Source of the DNA: Tulasnella sp. 424
Lineage: Eukaryota; Basidiomycota; Agaricomycetes; Cantharellales; Tulasnellaceae
Assembly: GCA_019633425.1 (NCBI GenBank)
Contig: WSUB01000029.1
Location: forward strand, 124,001-188,000
Reading direction: 5' to 3'
DNA length: 64,000 nt
The notes beneath the pieces are model-generated. The model was given only the letters and a program-made list of their open reading frames with translations. It did no database searches and was not told where the DNA came from. Position 1 is the stretch's first letter; every line of letters begins with the position of its first letter. A program made the position numbers and the translations under genes. This document shows positions 21,960-32,027 of the stretch, one piece after another.

Positions 21960-24209
21960 ATGGATACAGAGACCGCCGTAGACGTCCTCGACACCGTCCG
22001 AGACATTCTCCCTCCTCTTGAGTTGTCATGGAGCCTTATAAGGGAAATCATCGAGACAGCATCCAAATCACCACGGAACACGCAAAAGACACTCCACATT
22101 GTTTCGCGTGGCATCGAAATATTGAAGGCACTGCGCATCCCATTTTCCGAACCACCCATAAGCCTTGGGCAGTTCATGGACGCGATGGAGTCACTGAGGA
22201 AGCTTGAACGGTAAGTGGATTTTCTGGAAAGTCGGAAGACCTCGCCATATTGACTACTGGACTTCACCGCAACAGTCTACTGCTCGAGACCAAAGAGATA
22301 GTCGAAAAGGAGGCGAAGATACCTTTGACGTATAGCGACGACTCGAAGAAAACGTGGGGAATGCGTCGAGACGCGTTGCTTAAGTTGCTAAAGGAAGCCA
22401 ACGCACCTGAGTTTGAGGTACGTTAACGATTCCGATCCAGCCTGAGATTTGGGATTCTGATGTTATCTTCTTTAAGCCCCCCGAGGGCTGGGAGGACGAT
22501 GTGGACGAGGTCACTCGCGTCGACGACCATCTTTGGGTGAGCTTGATCGCCCACGACATGTGGAACTTCGGAAACGAGTACGTGTTTGCTATGACTGCCG
22601 TGTACTGCTTCTTTAACTCATCCCAAATGCAGTTTAGGGGCCGCCCAAGACGCTGAAAACCTCTCCGCCACGCTGCTCGAGCCTGAGGAACCCCAAGGAG
22701 AAGGCGAAGAATCCGTGAGCTGCATGATGTTACTCTTGTGCAAGACTAAAGGATACTGACTATATGTTTTTACGACATTAGAGCTCGCCTAAGCAGCAAA
22801 TTGATGATATCATGACAACCTGGGAAGAAGTTCGACAGGGCGCGCAACAATCTTCTTCTCCACTCCTTCAGAGGATCGGATCATTCATGGTATGTAAAGG
22901 CATTTTGGGACATGCGCGGTACGACGAGAACCTAGCCCCTGACTTATGAAATTGTTACCAGAGAGGCGGCCGCCGAGCTACCCCATCGCGTCGAGGTTCC
23001 AGCAGGGGGACTCCACCTCGTCGAGGTTCCAGCAGGGGGACTCCACCGCGTCAAGGTTCCACCAGGGGCACTCCACCGCGTCGAGGCTCCTCCAGCGGAC
23101 CTACCACATTGCGTCAAAGGTCCGACAGCCCCGCCGGATCGGGTCAAGGCACCAGCAAGCCTGCTGGATCGGGTCAAAGTACCAATAAGCCAGCCGCCAA
23201 GCCAGCCGCATTAAGATCCGGTTCTAACAATCCCGCTCCATTGAAACAGAGCCCCAACAAGCCTGCTGCGTCAACTCAAGGTTCCAATAAGCCTGCTGCG
23301 TCAGCTCAAGCTACCAACAAGCCTGCCGCATCGACCCAAGGTACCAACAGGCCCGCTGCATCGACTCAAGGTTCCAACAGGCCCGCTGCGTCGACTCAAG
23401 GTACCAAGAAGCCCGCCGCATCGACCCAAGGTACCAACAGGCCCGCCGCAACAGCTCAAGGTACTAACAGGCCCGCCGCATCGACTCAAGCTTCCAACAA
23501 GCCTGCTGCATCGACCCAAGCTACCAATAAGCCTGCCGCATCGACTCCAGCTTCCAACAAGCCTGCTGCATCGACTCAAGGTAGCAGTAAGCCTGCTCCG
23601 TCGACTCAAGGGAAATTCCCTAGGGGTTCCCTGTTCCAGGTAGGTATTCGAACTATCGTCACATCAAGGTTGATAACTAATACTCTACTAGTCTGCTTTT
23701 AAAAGGTTCGCCCCGAAGGAAGTCCAAATGGGGGATGTGACCCTATCAGACGACCCGAAGAAAGGAGTGAAAGTGGGCCTTTCGCCAGACGCGGAAGACT
23801 CGGTCGCGCAGCTCGGTAAATCTGGGGCCGCCAAAGCAACGGCAGCAGCCACAGCAACGGCAGCAGCCGCGGGATACGAGCTTTCCTCTGTAAGCAATCA
23901 ACTCGTTCTTCTCGCTCCTGCAGTTTCTGATGCGTCTCCAAGAATCCTGGCGATCAGGAGGCTACCGCCGAAGATACGGGCGACAATCCTCAGGCTGCCG
24001 GAGACGAGCCTCCGGATGCTGGAGACGAGGACCTCCAGAACGCCGGCGACGAGGAGTTTCAGGACGCCGGCGAAGGCGAGCTTCAGGATGAGGGCGAAGG
24101 CGAGATTCAGGATGAGGGCGAAGGCGAAACTCAGGACGCTGGCGACGGTGAAGATACAGTCGACGAGGCCGCCGAAGAGCAGCCGATTAGTGTGCTGCAG
24201 GCTTACTGA
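21960..24209 (+). CDS. Family A protein, copy A1, with basic minisatellite and acidic tail (function unknown)
   Basis: Eight exons (21960-22210, 22276-22417, 22477-22577, 22633-22714, 22782-22889, 22962-23639, 23692-23889, 23943-24209) give about 608 aa. The head has three conserved blocks: helical RNTQKTLHIVSRGIEILKAL (residues about 39-58), then TWGMRRDALLKLLKEANAPE, then VTRVDDHLWVSLIAHDMW. The tail starts with RRGSSRGTPP repeats, continues with about 13 copies of a GTNKPAASTQ-type decapeptide, then SAFKRFAPKEVQMGDVTL, and ends with acidic QDEGEGEI-type octapeptides. The last intron (23890-23942) puts the acidic frame in register. Reading through it would give a basic frame also open in A1, but the paralogue at 25023 has a stop there, so the spliced form is preferred. 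The head is compatible with a small helical bundle; I do not recognise the family. Confidence 0.75.
22970..23090 (+). repeat. 30-bp coding repeat RRGSSRGTPP
   Basis: Four near-identical 30-bp units of the CGTCGAGGTTCCAGCAGGGG type encode the decapeptide RRGSSRGTPP in A1. This is a different decapeptide from the following array but has the same 30-bp period. Confidence 0.85.
23195..23615 (+). repeat. 30-bp coding minisatellite, A1
   Basis: About 13-14 tandem units of consensus GGTACCAACAAGCCCGCTGC plus ATCGACTCAA encode GTNKPAASTQ. Unit variants alternate GGTACC/GGTTCC/GCTTCC at the start and AAC AGG/AAC AAG/AAG AAG within. All units keep length 30, so the frame is never lost. The reverse strand and other frames are also open, purely because the unit lacks stops. 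Confidence 0.92.
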
Positions 24210-25022
24210 TTAGGTAAAGTCGGAGGCAGGGTGCCTGAGCTTTGTTTAGACGCGCTCTCAAACAACCCATTCATTGACGGCTACGTTACTCCCGGACTCG
24301 CTCCTATGTCTCGAATTTGGAAATATATTCTGTTGATCGTGATTGCTGCGCCGACCCTCAAGCCGACCCATCCTTATACTACTCAGTCTGACACAACCGC
24401 GGAATTCTCGAGATGGGCCATCTATTGACCTTGAGTTGTGTGATGTTCCAAATGGGCCTCATGATCGCACATCCGTCAAGGTCCTATATCTTTTTTTGGG
24501 GTTTATGTATATCAGATTTATCTGATTTGTGATCGAATTTCGAAATACAGAACTCTACCAATCACTCTACGTGAAGGAGATGTCCGGTCAGCGGGTTGTC
24601 GGCTTCCAAGGACTCGGAGCTTCCTTCGAGCTTAAAAAGTCTTTAATTGGCTTCCAGAAAGGACCATAGACATGCTGTTATCTAAATATAGCTGCGAAGA
24701 CAATGAGGCTGCAATGCGCTAAGGCAGTGGGTTCGCAGGCCATAGTAACAGTACCAAATCAAGCGAGATGGTAGCGGTGCAAGAAATATTCCACGGAGAA
24801 AAGGTCTAGAGAGTGCTCGGGACTGTTGCCTCGTGGCCTTTGCCTCGAGGAGAAAGGCGCAGCACAGGGCGACTCCCCAAAGCATTTAAACCACTCACAG
24901 TGACTCACCATTCGTCCTCTTTATCAACTCAATTCGTTTCCTCCGCCCCCCCCCCCCCTCGGCGAGGCTCCTCCTTGTCCATTTACTCATCTAAACGTCG
25001 ACCATATTTGCTCGACCAAGAC
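24210..25022. other. A1 3' flank (first copy of a direct duplication) and A1' upstream region
   Basis: About 24210-24750 is repeated as about 26572-27140, sharing GTGAAGGAGATGTCCGGTCAGC, here broken as GTGAAGGAGATGTCC then GGTCAGC, and GACAATGAGGCTGCAATGCG. The unique part, 24750-25022, holds the presumed promoter and leader of the next gene, including a 13-14 nt poly-C run near 24946-24959. No separate gene is seen. Confidence 0.65.
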
Positions 25023-26571
25023 ATGATGCATCCCGACGAAACCGACGACGCCAATCGTAGTGGTCCGTCTGGCGATCCCGCCAAAACACCCACGTCAATC
25101 AGCAAATTGGTACGCCCGACCCGAATCACAATGAATGACCCCAGTAGCTCATCAAATTCGATGACTTTCATAGCGGGATATGTTCCGGAAACTTGCCGAA
25201 TGGCTAAAGGGTACCAACAGGCCCACCGCATCAACCCAAGATACCAATAGACCTGCCGCATCTACTCAAGGTACCGACAAGCCCACTGCAACAGCTCAAG
25301 GTACCAACAAGCCTGCTGCAACAACTCAAGGTACCAACAAGCCCGCTGCATCGACTCAAGGTACCAACAAGCCTGCTGCAACAGCTCAAGGTACCGACAA
25401 GCCCACTGCAACATCTCAAGGTACCAACAAGCCCGCTGCAACAGCTCAAGGTACCAACAAGCCCGCTGCAACAGCTCAAGGTACCAACAAGCCCGCTGCA
25501 ACAGCTCAAGGTACCAAGAAGCCCGCTGCATCGACTCAAGGTACCAAGAAGCCTGCTGCATCGACTCAAGCTTCCAACAAGCCTTCTGCATCGAATCAAG
25601 GTACCAACAAGCCTGCTGCATCGACTCAAGCTTCCAACAAACCTGCCGCATCGACCCAAAGTACCAACAGGCCCGCTGCAACGGCTCAAGGTTCCAACAG
25701 GCCCGCTGCGTCGACTCAAGGTACCAAGAAGCCCGCTGCATCGACCCAAGGTACCAATAAGCCTGCCGCATCGACTCCAGCTTCCAATAAGCCTGTTGCA
25801 TCGACTCAAGGTAGCAGTAAGCCTGCTCCGTCGACTCAAGGGAAATCCCCTGGGGGTTCCCTGTTCCATGTGGGTATTCGAACTGTCGTTACAGCAAAGT
25901 TGATAACTAATAATCTAGTAGTCTGCTTTTAAAAGGTTCGCCCCGAAGGGAGTCCAACTGGGGGATGTGACCCTATCGGACGACCCGAAGAAAGGATTGA
26001 AAGTAGGCCTTTCGCCAGACGAGGAAGACTCGATCGCGCAGCCTGGTAAATCTGGGGCCGCCAAAGCAACCACTGCAGCCACAGCAAGCGCAGCGGCCGC
26101 GGGATACGGGCTATCCTCTGTAAGCAATTAACTGGCACCTCTCGCTCCTGCAGTTTCTGATGCGTGTTTTAGAATCCTGGCGATCAGGAGGCTACCGCCG
26201 AAGATGCTGGCGACGAGCCTAAGGATGCTGGCGAAGAGCCTCAGGACGCCGGCGACGAGCCTCAGGACGCCGGCGAGGAGGAACCTCAGGACGAAGACGA
26301 GGGGGAGCTTCAGGACGCCGGCGAGGAGGAGCCTCAGGACGAGGGCGAGGAGGAGCTTCAGGACGAAGGCGAGGAGGAACCTCAGGACGAAGGCGAATGC
26401 GAGCCTCAGGGCGATGGCGAATGCGAGCCTCAGGACGATGGCGAATGCGAGCCTCAGGACGATGGCGAATGCGAGGTTCAGGGCGATGGCGAAGGCGATG
26501 CTCAGCACGATGGCGACGGTGAAGATGCAGTCTCCGAGGCCGCTCAAGAGCAGCCGACTAGTAGGCCATAG
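25023..26571 (+). CDS. Family A tail-only paralogue A1' (function unknown)
   Basis: Four exons (25023-25109, 25174-25869, 25922-26119, 26173-26571) join in frame to about 459 aa. The conserved A head is absent and replaced by a short exon MMHPDETDDANRSGPSGDPA. A 64-bp intron (GTACGC to CATAG) then leads into RDMFRKLAEWLKGTNRPTAS, about 22 GTNKPAASTQ decapeptides, SAFKRFAPKGVQLGDVTL, an Ala-rich segment, and a longer acidic tail of EEEPQDEG and GECEPQDD units. From the minisatellite to the 3' flank it is a direct tandem duplicate of A1. In this copy the unspliced frame after the third exon hits a stop at once, so splicing into the acidic frame is required. The product would be a strongly polyampholytic, disordered protein. 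Expression is not proven. Confidence 0.65.
25195..25850 (+). repeat. 30-bp coding minisatellite, A1'
   Basis: About 22 uninterrupted units of the same 30-bp sequence as in A1 encode GTNKPAASTQ variants, most with an internal KpnI-type GGTACC every 30 bp. It is longer and more homogeneous than the A1 array, which suggests recent expansion or gene conversion. Confidence 0.92.
26190..26515 (+). repeat. 24-bp acidic coding repeat, A1'
   Basis: Tandem units of about 24 bp (GACGATGGCGAATGCGAGCC plus TCAG and variants) encode QDDGECEP, QDEGEEEL and similar octapeptides. The A1 equivalent at about 24030-24150 has fewer units. Cys-containing units occur only in this copy. The antisense frame is open and very hydrophobic only because it is the complement of GAx/GxC codons. 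Confidence 0.85.
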
Positions 26572-27248
26572 GCTTACTGATTAGGAGAAGTCGGAGGCAG
26601 GGTGCCCGAACCTTGTTTAGATGCTCTCTCAAACAACACATTGATCGACGACTACGTTACTCCCGGACTCGCTTCTATGCCTTGAAATTGAATATACCCT
26701 GTTGATCATGATTGCGGTGCCTACCTTCGAGCCTACCGTTCCTTATACTAATCTGTCTGACGCAACCGCATTCTCGAGATGGGCCATCTATTGACCTGGA
26801 GCTGCATGATGTTCCAAATGGGGCCTCATGATCGCACATCCGTCAAAGGTCCTATATTTTGCTTGCTTTTATGGAATATAAAATTCAGTTGATTTGCAAT
26901 CGACTCTTCGAAATACAAAACTCCACCAATCACTCTGCGTGAAGGAGATGTCCGGTCAGCGGGTGGTTGGCTTCCGGCTTCCAAGGACTCGGGGCTTCCT
27001 TCGAGCCCAATAAGTCTTCCATTGGCTTCCAGGAAGGACTAGTAACATGCTGTTACCCAAATAAAGTTGCGAAGACAATGAGGCTGCAATGCGTTAAGGG
27101 ACTGGGTTCGCAAGCCACAGTAACAGTACGCACCGGAGCCGCACGCCTATCAGGTGTGAGCATTTTCCATTCGATTATAATGGGCCCATAGACTAAATGG
27201 AGGCTAATAACTTACTATTAACCACTCACAACACAATTACACTGCAAG
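26572..27248. other. A1' 3' flank (second copy of direct duplication); no gene
   Basis: Homologous to 24210-24750 with small indels. The homology ends near 27140, and the following 100 bp lead into family C copy C1. No coding signal is supported. Confidence 0.65.
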
Positions 27249-28077
27249 ATGTCCCACCAGATGCTTCAAATCGACCAACTAAACCTGGCTCTCGCCCATC
27301 AGACCTCACGAACCTCGAGCAGCTCATCGTCCTCTTTTTCACCTCCCCACAAGCCTGTCGACATTGAATGCAAGTACCTCGCTGTGATGCCTTGAGTTGA
27401 TGTCGAGGCTGAGTTTGGCGCTTTGCAATTAGATGAGCACCCTAAACTCGTGGACTCCGTAAAGGAAGGCTGGCTCAATTCGTATCAAGCCATTGCAGTC
27501 GTGGTGAGATAGAAAGTTCTAATATATCACAAGCCTTCACTGATCACCCTGGCATCTCCTGTAAGGCTGCTCTATTCGCAGGGATGGAGGCATCTCTCAT
27601 TGGGGTTGTAAAGACCCCCGATCCTACTGTACGGTTTACAAGACCGGAGTTCCAGAATGCCGTACTTGGACTGGCATATGTCGCTCTAGCTTTGAACGTA
27701 GGCTGCATCCTGAGTGCCCTCAAAGTCATCGACCTTTTAGGACGTATGGCCTATTGGAATGCACTCAGAGAAACAGCGCCGGACCCGGCTTGGATTCTTA
27801 GCGGCGAGGCTGGCCTGATGGGATCCTATGGCGTGAAGGGTAGAACCCGATTACTGATGAACCACTGTAAGTTCTCACTTTACTGCGCAAATCACATGTC
27901 GACGTCGTCTAAAAGCATTCGACTTAAAAAGGTTTCTATTGCCTCTTTGTCGGGAGTTTATGCGTTCTTGCTCAGTTGATCATGTATGTCTGGCTACACG
28001 AAGACATGCCAGTTGTTTGGGCTACATTGGTCGCGATCATCATCGCGTCCGTACCAATGCTTCTAATGGTTTGGTGA
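27249..28077 (+). CDS. Family C four-helix membrane protein, copy C1 (function unknown)
   Basis: Four exons (27249-27369, 27433-27503, 27566-27866, 27932-28077) join in frame to about 212 aa. The N-terminal exon is Ser-rich (MSHQMLQIDQLNLALAHQ). Then comes EHPKLVDSVKEGWLNSYQAI, followed by four hydrophobic segments: AIAVVAALFAGMEASLIGVV, AVLGLAYVALALNVGCILSA, a segment around FYCLFVGSLCVLAQLIMYVW, and WATLVAIIIASVPMLLMVW at the C-terminus. A soluble loop between helices 2 and 3 contains VIDLLGRMAYWNA. The first intron appears to use a GC-AG pair (GAAT|gcaagt); in the paralogues the same site is GTAAG. Paralogues lie at 42566-43327, 50734-51495 and 61982-62726. It is convergent with B2, stops 160 bp apart. 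The family is unrecognised; a small integral membrane protein is the safe call. Confidence 0.8.
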
Positions 28078-28237
28078 CACGGTCATCCGATGGCAAAGCG
28101 CGGTGGACGAGGGGGATGAATCCGGCCCTCCGCATCATCGACATATCCATAGTATCGTTTCATGTATATAAAATATGCATACTTCGTAGGACCCAAACGA
28201 AAGAAATCTTTGGTAACGGAAATCGGTATCTTAGCTC

Positions 28238-29648
28238 TTAACATATTATACACTGGCACCCAGTATCCTTAGGTTCGGCTGGCGGGGGAGCAAACTGGTC
28301 TTCGCCTTGGATCAACAGAAACGTCTGCGGCTGAATTTTCTTGATCAGGTCTTGTCCGGCCCCGAAATTGTCGCCGTGCCCGAGCCCCCGACCTCTTGTG
28401 CGGCGTGTCCCGGTTGAGTGAATGGACCCATTATCACGCAGGGCTTGGCTCTCTAGAAGCTGAAGCAGCTCTTTCTTGTCTCTATCGAGGTCTGTGAAAA
28501 GTTAGGGAATCGCTCTATGGGCCAACTGCCAATCGTGCGTACCAAGAATCCTCTCAAAGTTCCTGTTCCCGTTATACGTCGCCAATAGGACGAATCGTAT
28601 CCTGCAGCTGATAAACCGGACTTCGACTGTTGGGTCTTGAGTCGTCAATCGCTCAAATTCTGCGACCGTCATCTTGCGGCCCCGGTCAATGAGGTTCCAA
28701 CGAGCGCGCTTGTTTTCATCGACGAGTCGCACGTAAAGCGCGTCCATTGCCTGACGTTTAATCGGAGGTTGAGGCCGCACCTCCTTCCCTCCCTTTCCTC
28801 GTGTTTGTTGAGGGGCATCGAGTTGGGGATGGGCGAGTGCGTAGGGGACGAGCGCGCTCATGTAGGAGTCACGGAAGTAGTGAGGGAAAGCTAGTGAAAA
28901 GACCAGATCGTTAATGAGCGGAAATGGGAATATAGTGCGGGATGTTCGTACTTAGCTGCCGTTCCGAAGGCTTACTCAAATCCGACCTCGTGTCCCCAAG
29001 GTTGATGCGGATGCTCAGGGTGACTGGCCTGCCGCCACCTCTCGATGAGATGGATCCGGTGTCGCTCCTCTCCTTGGACCTCTTCTCGAGGAACTTTTGC
29101 TTATTCATCTCTGCCTTATCCCAGTGATCCTTGAAGTGTCGATCCTTGTCGGGTTGAAGCTGGCCGTTGAATAGAGCATCCTTGGTCAGGCACACCCGCC
29201 GGACGTACTGCATCACCCACAACGCACCTGGGCTTCTTTCGTTATGAGCTCTTCCATTTCAGCAAGAACAAGCTCGCTAAATCTCTTAGCATCCTCTTCG
29301 CTTTCTTCCCTCTGAATGAGCTTCATCTTCTCCTTGAGGTTATCGACTCTCTCTTTCCTATCGCGCCGCCAATTGGCCTTCAGAGAGCTCAAGAGTGCCG
29401 GAGAGGACGACTCACAATGGGGCATATTTTCCAGCCGCTACCCGTTTACCGACGTTCGCGCGATTTTCGGCGTCAAGATAAGTCTTGTACAGGGCGACAA
29501 GGAGGAAAAACTGGGTGACATTGTCCCGGGAATGCTTCCATCGTACCACGGAGATCACGCGGAACAGCTCATTCCCGAGGCTCCCCAAACTCACAACTCC
29601 CGCAACTCCCTGGTTTAGGTTGTGCTTGCCTTTGGTTGTATAAGACAT
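28238..29648 (-). CDS. Family B protein, copy B2 (function unknown)
   Basis: Five exons on the minus strand. Exon 1 is MSYTTKGKHNLNQGVAGVVS through VTQFFLLVALYKTYLDAENR. Exon 2 is a highly charged helix (RRDRKERVDNLKEKMKLIQR), likely coiled coil. The middle exon contains HFKDHWDKAEMNKQKFLEKR and ends in a beta-like PVTLSIRINLGDTRSDL. The core exon has FPHYFRDSYMSALVPYALAH, IKRQAMDALYVRLVDE and VEVRFISCRIRFVLLATY. The last exon begins DLDRDKKELLQLLESQ and ends CQCIIC before the stop at 28238. The CIIC ending fits a CaaX-type prenylation signature on paper; B1 and B4 lack it. It is convergent with C1 and divergent from A2 (180 bp). Intron phases match B1 and B4. Confidence 0.78.
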
Positions 29649-29827
29649 TGAGATGGAGGTGGTTAAGATAACAATGTGGTTGCGATAGGGGCTACTTATG
29701 CAACTTAAGTGCAGGTTGCCTCGCGTTCGAAGCACTAGCACACGACGAGTCCAGATGCGTTCCACAATTAAGCCTCCATGTCTCACAGCCGTCTTTCTAC
29801 TCTTCTTCCACCACCACCCACACCACA
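29649..29827. promoter_or_regulatory. Bidirectional promoter B2/A2
   Basis: Only 179 bp separate the B2 and A2 start codons, so both core promoters overlap. It includes GCAGGTTGCCTCGCG near 29710, which resembles the GGCTGCCTCGCC core repeated in the B1/A1 spacer. Confidence 0.6.
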
Positions 29828-30832
29828 ATGCAGACCGAGCGCAGCGTCCTCGACATCCCGCACGACGTTCCTCCTCCACTCCAATATGCGGCCGAGCTGT
29901 TGCACAACGTCGCGCTGAAAGCCTCGCAGTCGCATCGGAACTCCCAAAAGGGCCTTCACTTGGTATCGCGCTGCATTACTATCCTCGAGGAGCTTTGTCC
30001 AGAGTTCAGCGAGCCCCCGAGCGATTTCGAAGAGATGCTGGCATCGATGGAGGCGTTGCAGAAGCTCGAACTGTGAGTCCAGGGTCGGATCTGCGCGCGC
30101 TACACCAGCGTGGTTTTGATTTAACGCCACTCTCCCCGAACGGCATAGATTACTTCTTGAAGCTAAACTTGTTGTAGAGGAAGAGGCCGAGCTGCCCCCA
30201 TCGGTCGACAGCCAAACTACTGCGACTTGGGGCGACCGGCGCGATGCACTGCTCGACTTGCTAGTCGAAGCACACGGTGCGGAGTTCTACGTAGGTTTCC
30301 GATCACACAAGCCCCCGAATTCCATATCCGGTATTAATGAAGGACTCGCAATTTGCCAGCCCCCCGAAGACTGGGAAACAGGGGTGGAGGAGGTCATGAG
30401 AGTGGACGACCACCTTTGGGTGGACCTAGCAGCCCAACAGTTGCGGAACACCGAGTAAGTAGCGTCAACGCTTCCCAATCCTCGAAACTTTGAAGCCGAA
30501 TTTTCTCAAACAATTTCTGGGTTCTATCAGTCCAGACGCAGCCGAGGAAGCCGAACGCGTAGCAGCTGAGCTGCTGGAGAACCCTCTAACCCCCGAAAAC
30601 GCGGTACGCCCCCAAAACATGTCCAGCTTCAAGAATATATTTTCGGAGCTCTAACAATAGATTCAATCTACAGGCTCAGCGGAACGCGGCAATGCAGCAC
30701 GTTATGAATGTTCGAGTTGGACAAGAGCCTCCGCCGCCTGCGCCACCAACGCCACCTCCCCCACCACCGCCAAAACCTCCATCCTCTCCCCTTGAAGACA
30801 AATCTCTACCACCACCACCACCTCCTCCCGAA

Positions 30833-30864
<32 letters not shown>

Positions 30865-31149
30865 TGAGCCTGAGCCTGTAGTCCAAGAACCGGAGCCTCA
30901 GCTCAAACCAGAAAGATGTAAGCATGCTCATTCTGCTTCCCATTGGTTTCACGCAGTTCGAATTCCCATCTTTGATACCTTTCATCTCTCGTCGCAGCGG
31001 TCCGTTCAAGACAGCCGAAGCCTCCCCGTTTGCTGCCGGGCTGGGGCGAACTTGAACCTAGCAGGGTGTCGAGAACCTCCAGAACCTCCGCGTTCATGGG
31101 CAGCAGTGCGTCGCCGCGCAGTCCCGGATCGATGGATAGGCCGTGGTAG
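29828..31149 (+). CDS. Family A protein, copy A2, with poly-Pro/Glu-Pro tail (function unknown)
   Basis: Six exons (29828-30072, 30149-30290, 30360-30454, 30531-30603, 30674-30917, 30998-31149) give about 316 aa. The head matches A1 and A4: VPPPLQYAAELLHNVALKAS, RNSQKGLHLVSRCITILEEL, TWGDRRDALLDLLVEAHG and VMRVDDHLWVDLAAQQL. Exon 2 has exactly the same length (142 bp) as in A1, and intron phases are the same. After the head the tail is unrelated to A1: a run of prolines, then (EP)n, then a basic Arg/Ser/Pro-rich end (RLLPGWGELEP, RTSRTSAFMGSSASPRSPGS). The tail therefore evolves independently of the head. It is divergent from B2. Family not recognised. Confidence 0.75.
30725..30890 (+). repeat. 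Poly-Pro and Glu-Pro hexanucleotide repeat in A2
   Basis: CCN-rich runs encode PPPPPPP tracts, followed by a (GAGCCC)n hexanucleotide array encoding (EP)n. This low-complexity coding sequence is prone to slippage in units of 3 or 6. Confidence 0.9.
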
Positions 31150-32027
31150 CTTGTGCGGTTAAAATGCTAATCTGGCGAAGCTGCGAATCAAGGAGAGAAG
31201 GAGTCAAAGTTTTATTGAATTCGTCTGAGATGGATCGTCGACTTTCCACGTGTCGCGACGGTCGCGTTCTTTTAATTATGTTGTCTGTCTCTCGTGCCTC
31301 ACATGCAATTCATCACGCTCGCGTTATAAATGAAACACTTCTATAAATTTCAAGATCGAGCCAAAAAAAAAAAAAAAAAAGGAAAAAGAAGAGGAGACTA
31401 GGAAACATTTCGAACTCGGACGGTTCTCGGATGTGTAACGAGAGGGTAGGGAGTGAGTGAGGGGGACCGAATCGGTATAAGCATAGTACAGACAGACTGA
31501 GACTGGGAGCAGGAGAGTGAGAGAGAAAGAATAAGTATGTACGAAGCGGGAAACGCAAAGCAAGTCAAAGAGGATTGAAAAAAAGGAGACACGAATGAAT
31601 GGGATGGTTGAGAGGGTCACTTGAGGTTCAGAGTTGCAAGGAAAGGAAGGATGAGGGCATGACGTTCAACGACAAAGCCATGAGGTGGAAAAGTGTTCTG
31701 AAACGGTAAAAGATAAAAAAAGAAAGGGAGAAAGAGGGAAAGAAAGAAAATGGAAAAGCAACATATTGAGAACGGGAAAAGGATCGGAAATGGTTTTTAT
31801 GTAATACTTCACTTGAAAACGACGGGAGGGAGTTGTGCATTGATACAAATGGGCAGGGAGAGTGGGTTTGTGCGATTGAAAGAGACCGAGGAGGGGCTCC
31901 AATTTAGAAAGGAGAGAGAGGCTCGATCGATGACCCGATTTCATCAACTTGGGCGTCTCGCAACCGGCATTTGTTCCCCAGCGGCCACAAAAAAGAGTCT
32001 GGACCATCATTATCGCCCCGTTTTGGT
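31150..32027. other. Low-complexity intergenic region with long purine strand
   Basis: An 18-nt A run (31362-31380) is followed by purine-rich plus-strand sequence to about 31930 (AGAAGAGGAGACTAGGAAAC, GGGAGAAAGAGGGAAAGAAAG broken by short pyrimidines). Frames on the minus strand are Phe/Leu/Ser-rich shadows of this bias. It is probably the 3' UTR and downstream region of the minus-strand RING gene. No gene is supported. Confidence 0.6.

Noticed and set aside
21960..22210. Calling the A head a HeLo or MLKL four-helix cell-death domain
   Set aside because: Length and helical pattern are compatible, but I see no diagnostic motif. Left as unknown pending structure comparison.
23195..25850. CRISPR-like regular 30-bp repeats
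   Set aside because: The units are head-to-tail with no unique spacers, lie inside spliced eukaryotic coding sequence and keep frame.
25231..25869. Long minus-strand frames over the 30-bp minisatellite (Ser/Arg/Cys-rich repeats)
   Set aside because: A 30-bp unit without stops is open in several frames. The sense frame GTNKPAASTQ is in register with exons on both sides.
26128..26547. Minus-strand open frame encoding a very hydrophobic repeat protein (FAIVLRLA units)
   Set aside because: It is the exact antisense of the acidic GAx-rich tail repeat of A1'. The hydrophobic character follows from the complement, and the sense frame has splice-supported continuity with the paralogue.
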